Source: Streptomyces sp. UNOC14_S4
GTDB taxonomy: Bacteria; Actinomycetota; Actinomycetes; Streptomycetales; Streptomycetaceae
Length of the DNA stretch: 35,794 nucleotides
Assembly (NCBI RefSeq): GCF_020740835.1
Contig: NZ_JAINFC010000011.1
Location: forward strand, 1 to 35,794
Reading direction: 5' to 3'
Shown one piece after another: positions 31,489 to 35,794 of the stretch; positions within the stretch are counted from its first letter, which is position 1, and every line of letters starts with the position of its first letter. The notes under the pieces are model-generated. The model made no database searches. It saw only the letters and a program-made list of their open reading frames with translations, and was not told the origin of the DNA. The position numbers and the translations under genes were made by a program.

Positions 31489-32712
31489 GTGCCGCGCTCA
31501 CTTGTCTCTCCGCTCGTCACCCCTCCCGTTCATAATCCCGTTCACAGCGGAATCGGCGGGGACGGCGGACTTCGGGCGCCGGGATTCCGGGTGCCGGACG
31601 GCGAGCACGGCACCCCGGACCCCGACGTCCCGGACAGCGGCACGCTGCGCGCGCTCCTGGGGCGTTACGGCGCCGCGGGCACGCCCCTGGTCTGCGTCCC
31701 GCTGACCGAGGGCCTGCTCAACCGCGGCTACCGCCTGACCACCACCCGCGGGGACTTCTTCCTCAAGCACCACCTCGACGGCGACCACGCGGCCATCACC
31801 CGCCAGCACGGCGTGACGCTGCGGCTGGCGGCGCTCGGCCTGCCCGTCGCCCCGCCCGTCGCGGACGACGAGGGCTCCACGGTCACCGTCCTGGACGGCC
31901 GCTGCTACGCCCTGCACCCCTGGGTCGAGGGCCGCCACCACGACGGCGGCGAACTGACCCGCGCCCAGTCCCGCCGCCTGGGCACCCTCCTCGGCCAGGT
32001 GCACACCTGTCTGGCGAAGGTCTGCCCGGAGGAGCAGGCGGAAGATCCCGAGAAGGCCCCTGGAGGGGCTTCTGCGGGCCCGGGAGGACCCAGATGGCCA
32101 CCGGGCCCGGGGAGGTGCCCTCAGGGCGTCAGAGGGGCGACACAGGACGTCTCGGCGGATCCGCAGGACACCTACGCCCTCATCGAGGAGCTCCTCGCGC
32201 GCATCCGGCGGCGGCCCCGCGACTCCTTCGACGAGCTCGCCGAGCACCGGCTCGTCGAACGCCGCGCCCTGCTGGAGCTCCACGCGCACCGCCGCCCCGC
32301 CGCGGCGCCCGCCCTCGGCTGGGTGCACGGCGACTTCCACCCGCTGAACCTGCTCTACCGGGGCGGCGAACCCGCCGCGATCCTCGACTGGGACCGGCTG
32401 GGCGTCCAGCCCCGCGCCGAGGAGGCCGTCCGCGCGGCGGTGATCTTCTTCCTGCGGCCCGACGGCACGCTGGATCTGGCCAAAATACGCCTCTACGCGC
32501 GCGCGTACCGGCGCGCTTCCGGCGCCGGCCGGGCCGAACTGGCGGCCGCCGTGCACCGCGTGTGGTGGGAGCGGCTGAACGACTTCTGGATGCTGCGCTG
32601 GCGCTACCAGCTGGGCGACCACCGCGCCGACCCGGGCTTCCCGGCGTCGGCGGCCCTGGCCGTGTGGTGGACCCGCTCGTACGAGTCGGTGCGCGCCGCC
32701 TTCACGGACTGA
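31489..32712 (+). CDS. Aminoglycoside phosphotransferase-family kinase
   Basis: The 407-residue protein has a variable N-terminus of about 40 residues and then the APH/choline-kinase fold: an N-lobe with TTRGDFFLKHHLDGDHAAI, a hinge YALHPWVEG, the Brenner motif WVHGDFHPLNLLY (H280, D282) and the DFG-equivalent ILDWDRLG (D300). It phosphorylates a small molecule using ATP; the substrate is unknown, and resistance is only one of several options. Residues about 185-222 are a Gly/Pro-rich insertion made of GC palindromes (32043-32150), outside the fold's core. It is read from GTG 31489, 7 nt after TAACAT. Confidence 0.85.
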   Translation: MPRSLVSPLVTPPVHNPVHSGIGGDGGLRAPGFRVPDGEHGTPDPDVPDSGTLRALLGRYGAAGTPLVCVPLTEGLLNRGYRLTTTRGDFFLKHHLDGDHAAITRQHGVTLRLAALGLPVAPPVADDEGSTVTVLDGRCYALHPWVEGRHHDGGELTRAQSRRLGTLLGQVHTCLAKVCPEEQAEDPEKAPGGASAGPGGPRWPPGPGRCPQGVRGATQDVSADPQDTYALIEELLARIRRRPRDSFDELAEHRLVERRALLELHAHRRPAAAPALGWVHGDFHPLNLLYRGGEPAAILDWDRLGVQPRAEEAVRAAVIFFLRPDGTLDLAKIRLYARAYRRASGAGRAELAAAVHRVWWERLNDFWMLRWRYQLGDHRADPGFPASAALAVWWTRSYESVRAAFTD

Positions 32713-32764
32713 ACCTTCAGGAGTCTTCACGGACCGAGAGCCCGCGTCGGCCGCACACACGGCT

Positions 32765-32800
32765 GAGCCCGCCTTCCCTGTCGGCAGGGGAGGCGGGCTC
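32765..32800. terminator. Bidirectional terminator hairpin
   Basis: GAGCCCGCCTTCCCTG (32765-32780) pairs with 32785-32800, with a single T-G wobble and loop TCGG. It lies between the convergent phosphotransferase and kinase genes and can serve both. Confidence 0.75.
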
Positions 32801-32815
32801 GGTCGTCGGCACTCG

Positions 32816-34417
<1,602 letters not shown>

Positions 34418-34612
34418 CAGTCCTCGCCGTCGTGTCTGGCCGCGGCGCGTGAGTGGCGCTGCGCGGGGAAAACGGTCTTCCGCTAAGGCACGCTACAGGC
34501 TCCAGGCCGCGCGCCGGTCCGGGATGGACGCGCTATCAAACCTGTACGGGCGCGAGCAAGGCAAATCTCGTGACGGCTTGTCGCGCATCCCGTCACGGAA
34601 CGGGCACGCGGC

Positions 34613-34640
34613 TTGACGTGCCCGCGCCCTGGGGCACACT
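34613..34640 (+). promoter_or_regulatory. Candidate promoter of the second kinase
   Basis: TTGACG (34613-34618) and CACACT (34635-34640) are separated by 16 bp, about 77 bp before the start codon. The -35 is strong and the -10 is imperfect. Confidence 0.45.
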
Positions 34641-34716
34641 TGGCCGGGATCCATCGGTGGCACCGGCCCAGGCCGGACCAGTACAGCAGGCCGAGCGCCA
34701 AGGGGGAAGCGGAACA

Positions 34717-35794
34717 ATGAGCCAGGACGGCGCGCAGGGCCGTTATGCGGGCAGGGCGGTCGGGCGCGGCCGCTACCAGCTCCGCGACCTCCTGGGCGAG
34801 GGCGGCATGGCCTCCGTGCACCTGGCCTACGACACCGTCCTGGACCGCCAGGTCGCCATCAAGACCCTGCACACGGAGCTCGGGCGCGAGGCGTCCTTCC
34901 GCGAGCGCTTCCGGCGCGAGGCCCAGGCCGTCGCCAAGCTCACACACACCAACATCGTCTCGGTATTCGATACGGGCGAGGACGACCTGGACGGGTCGAC
35001 CATGCCGTACATCGTCATGGAGTACGTCGAGGGCCAGCCGCTGCGCTCCGTGCTCGACGCCGACATCCGGCAGTACGGCGCGATGCCCACCGAGAAGGCG
35101 CTGAAGGTCACCGCCGACGTGCTGGCGGCCCTTGAGGTCAGCCACGAGATGGGGCTCGTCCACCGGGACATCAAGCCCGGCAACGTGATGGTCACGAAGC
35201 GCAACGTGGTCAAGGTCATGGACTTCGGCATCGCGCGGGCCATGCAGTCCGGCGTGACCTCCATGACGCAGACCGGCATGGTCGTCGGCACCCCGCAGTA
35301 CCTCTCGCCCGAGCAGGCGCTCGGGCGCGGCGTGGACGCCCGCTCGGACCTCTACTCGGTCGGCATCATGCTCTTCGAGCTGCTGACCGGGCGGCTGCCG
35401 TTCGACGCGGACTCCCCGCTGGCCATCGCGTACGCGCACGTCCAGGAGGAGCCGGTCGCGCCCTCCACGATCAACCGGTCGATCCCCCCGGCCGTCGACG
35501 CGCTCGTAGCACGCGCCCTGAAGAAGAACCCGAACGAGCGCTTCCCGAACGCCGAGTCCATGCGGGACGAGTGCGCGCGCGTGGTGGGCACCGCCCAGTC
35601 CGCGGCCTCGCCGGTCATCGTCTCGGGCGGCCCCGCCCCGCGCAGTGGCGCGGGCGTGAGCTCGGCCGTCTTCCCGCCGGTGGACCAGCAGGCACCGCCC
35701 GCGCCGGGCCCGCAGGCCGTGCGGACGCCGTACCAGCCGCCGCAGCCGCACGCCGCCCAGCAGAGCCCGTACAACGGCGGCTACGGGCCTTCCA
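34717..35794 (+). CDS. Ser/Thr protein kinase, C-terminus beyond the window
   Basis: About 359 residues are visible from ATG 34717 (GGGGGAAGCGGAACA upstream). The kinase domain is complete: LGEGGMASVHLAY, K49 in VAIKTL, D151 in HRDIKPGNV, DFGIAR, and an activation loop TSMTQTGMVVGTPQYLSPEQ very like that of its neighbour. After residue about 285 it becomes Pro/Gln/Ala-rich (VRTPYQPPQPHAAQ), the usual juxtamembrane linker before a membrane helix. Any helix and outer domain lie past the window. The two kinases probably arose by duplication and may cross-phosphorylate; that is inference. Confidence 0.92.
   Translation, partial: MSQDGAQGRYAGRAVGRGRYQLRDLLGEGGMASVHLAYDTVLDRQVAIKTLHTELGREASFRERFRREAQAVAKLTHTNIVSVFDTGEDDLDGSTMPYIVMEYVEGQPLRSVLDADIRQYGAMPTEKALKVTADVLAALEVSHEMGLVHRDIKPGNVMVTKRNVVKVMDFGIARAMQSGVTSMTQTGMVVGTPQYLSPEQALGRGVDARSDLYSVGIMLFELLTGRLPFDADSPLAIAYAHVQEEPVAPSTINRSIPPAVDALVARALKKNPNERFPNAESMRDECARVVGTAQSAASPVIVSGGPAPRSGAGVSSAVFPPVDQQAPPAPGPQAVRTPYQPPQPHAAQQSPYNGGYGPS

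Overview
The window is high-GC DNA from an actinomycete, almost certainly a Streptomyces chromosome. The reasons are strong G/C bias in third codon positions, GTG and TTG starts, a mycothiol-type DinB-fold protein, an AfsR/SARP-type regulator, eukaryotic-type Ser/Thr kinases and a SpoIIE-type phosphatase. The gene order (metG, SseB-like, aspS, acyl-CoA dehydrogenase, M18 aminopeptidase, GntR, bkdABC, response regulator, kinases) resembles, from memory and unchecked, the core region around SCO379x-SCO382x of S. coelicolor.

Layout. 1-1123: start of a proline-rich protein leaving the window, and a short receiver-like protein that seems to lack its HTH. 1228-3462: metG with a strong terminator, then two tiny coupled genes (3229-3713). 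4119-8958: an SseB-like protein, a pirin, a secreted or membrane-anchored trypsin-like protease and a large PAS/GAF/SpoIIE/ATPase phosphatase. 9169-13012: aspS with a strong terminator, then a FadE5-type acyl-CoA dehydrogenase. 13372-16447: M18 aminopeptidase translationally coupled to a SARP/NB-ARC regulator. 16849-19438: a DUF4232-type lipoprotein and, convergent to it, a thioredoxin/NHL fusion. 19611-20914 is the one accessory-looking island: a 43-residue membrane peptide and a decayed IS3-type element. 21033-22812: divergent nitrilase-family hydrolase and mycothiol-type protein. 23016-25039: GntR regulator overlapping an MFS transporter gene. 25154-25969: XRE/MmyB-like regulator. 26239-29869: bkdA-bkdB-bkdC operon (branched-chain 2-oxoacid dehydrogenase). 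30230-32712: NarL/DevR-type response regulator, FMN split-barrel protein and phosphotransferase. 32816-35794: two divergent Ser/Thr kinases, the second cut by the window edge.

How genes work together. bkdABC supply branched-chain acyl-CoA; the FadE5-like enzyme handles acyl-CoAs. The response regulator sits just upstream of a flavin protein that is preceded by a DevR/DosR-like box, suggesting a small hypoxia or redox module. GntR with MFS, and the aminopeptidase with the SARP protein, are overlapping or near-overlapping pairs.

The strongest non-coding signal is a dispersed repeat family, seven copies in 23 kb. Every copy lies at gene 3' ends, never between divergent genes, and carries a conserved 7-bp-stem hairpin. 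In two copies the TAA stop codon of the adjacent reading frame lies in the hairpin loop. Other regulatory structure includes a perfect 36-bp palindrome, a promoter whose 17-bp spacer is an imperfect palindrome, several start codons 6-7 nt after a -10-like hexamer (leaderless signature), and paired boxes before several operons. I saw no rRNA, tRNA or CRISPR array.
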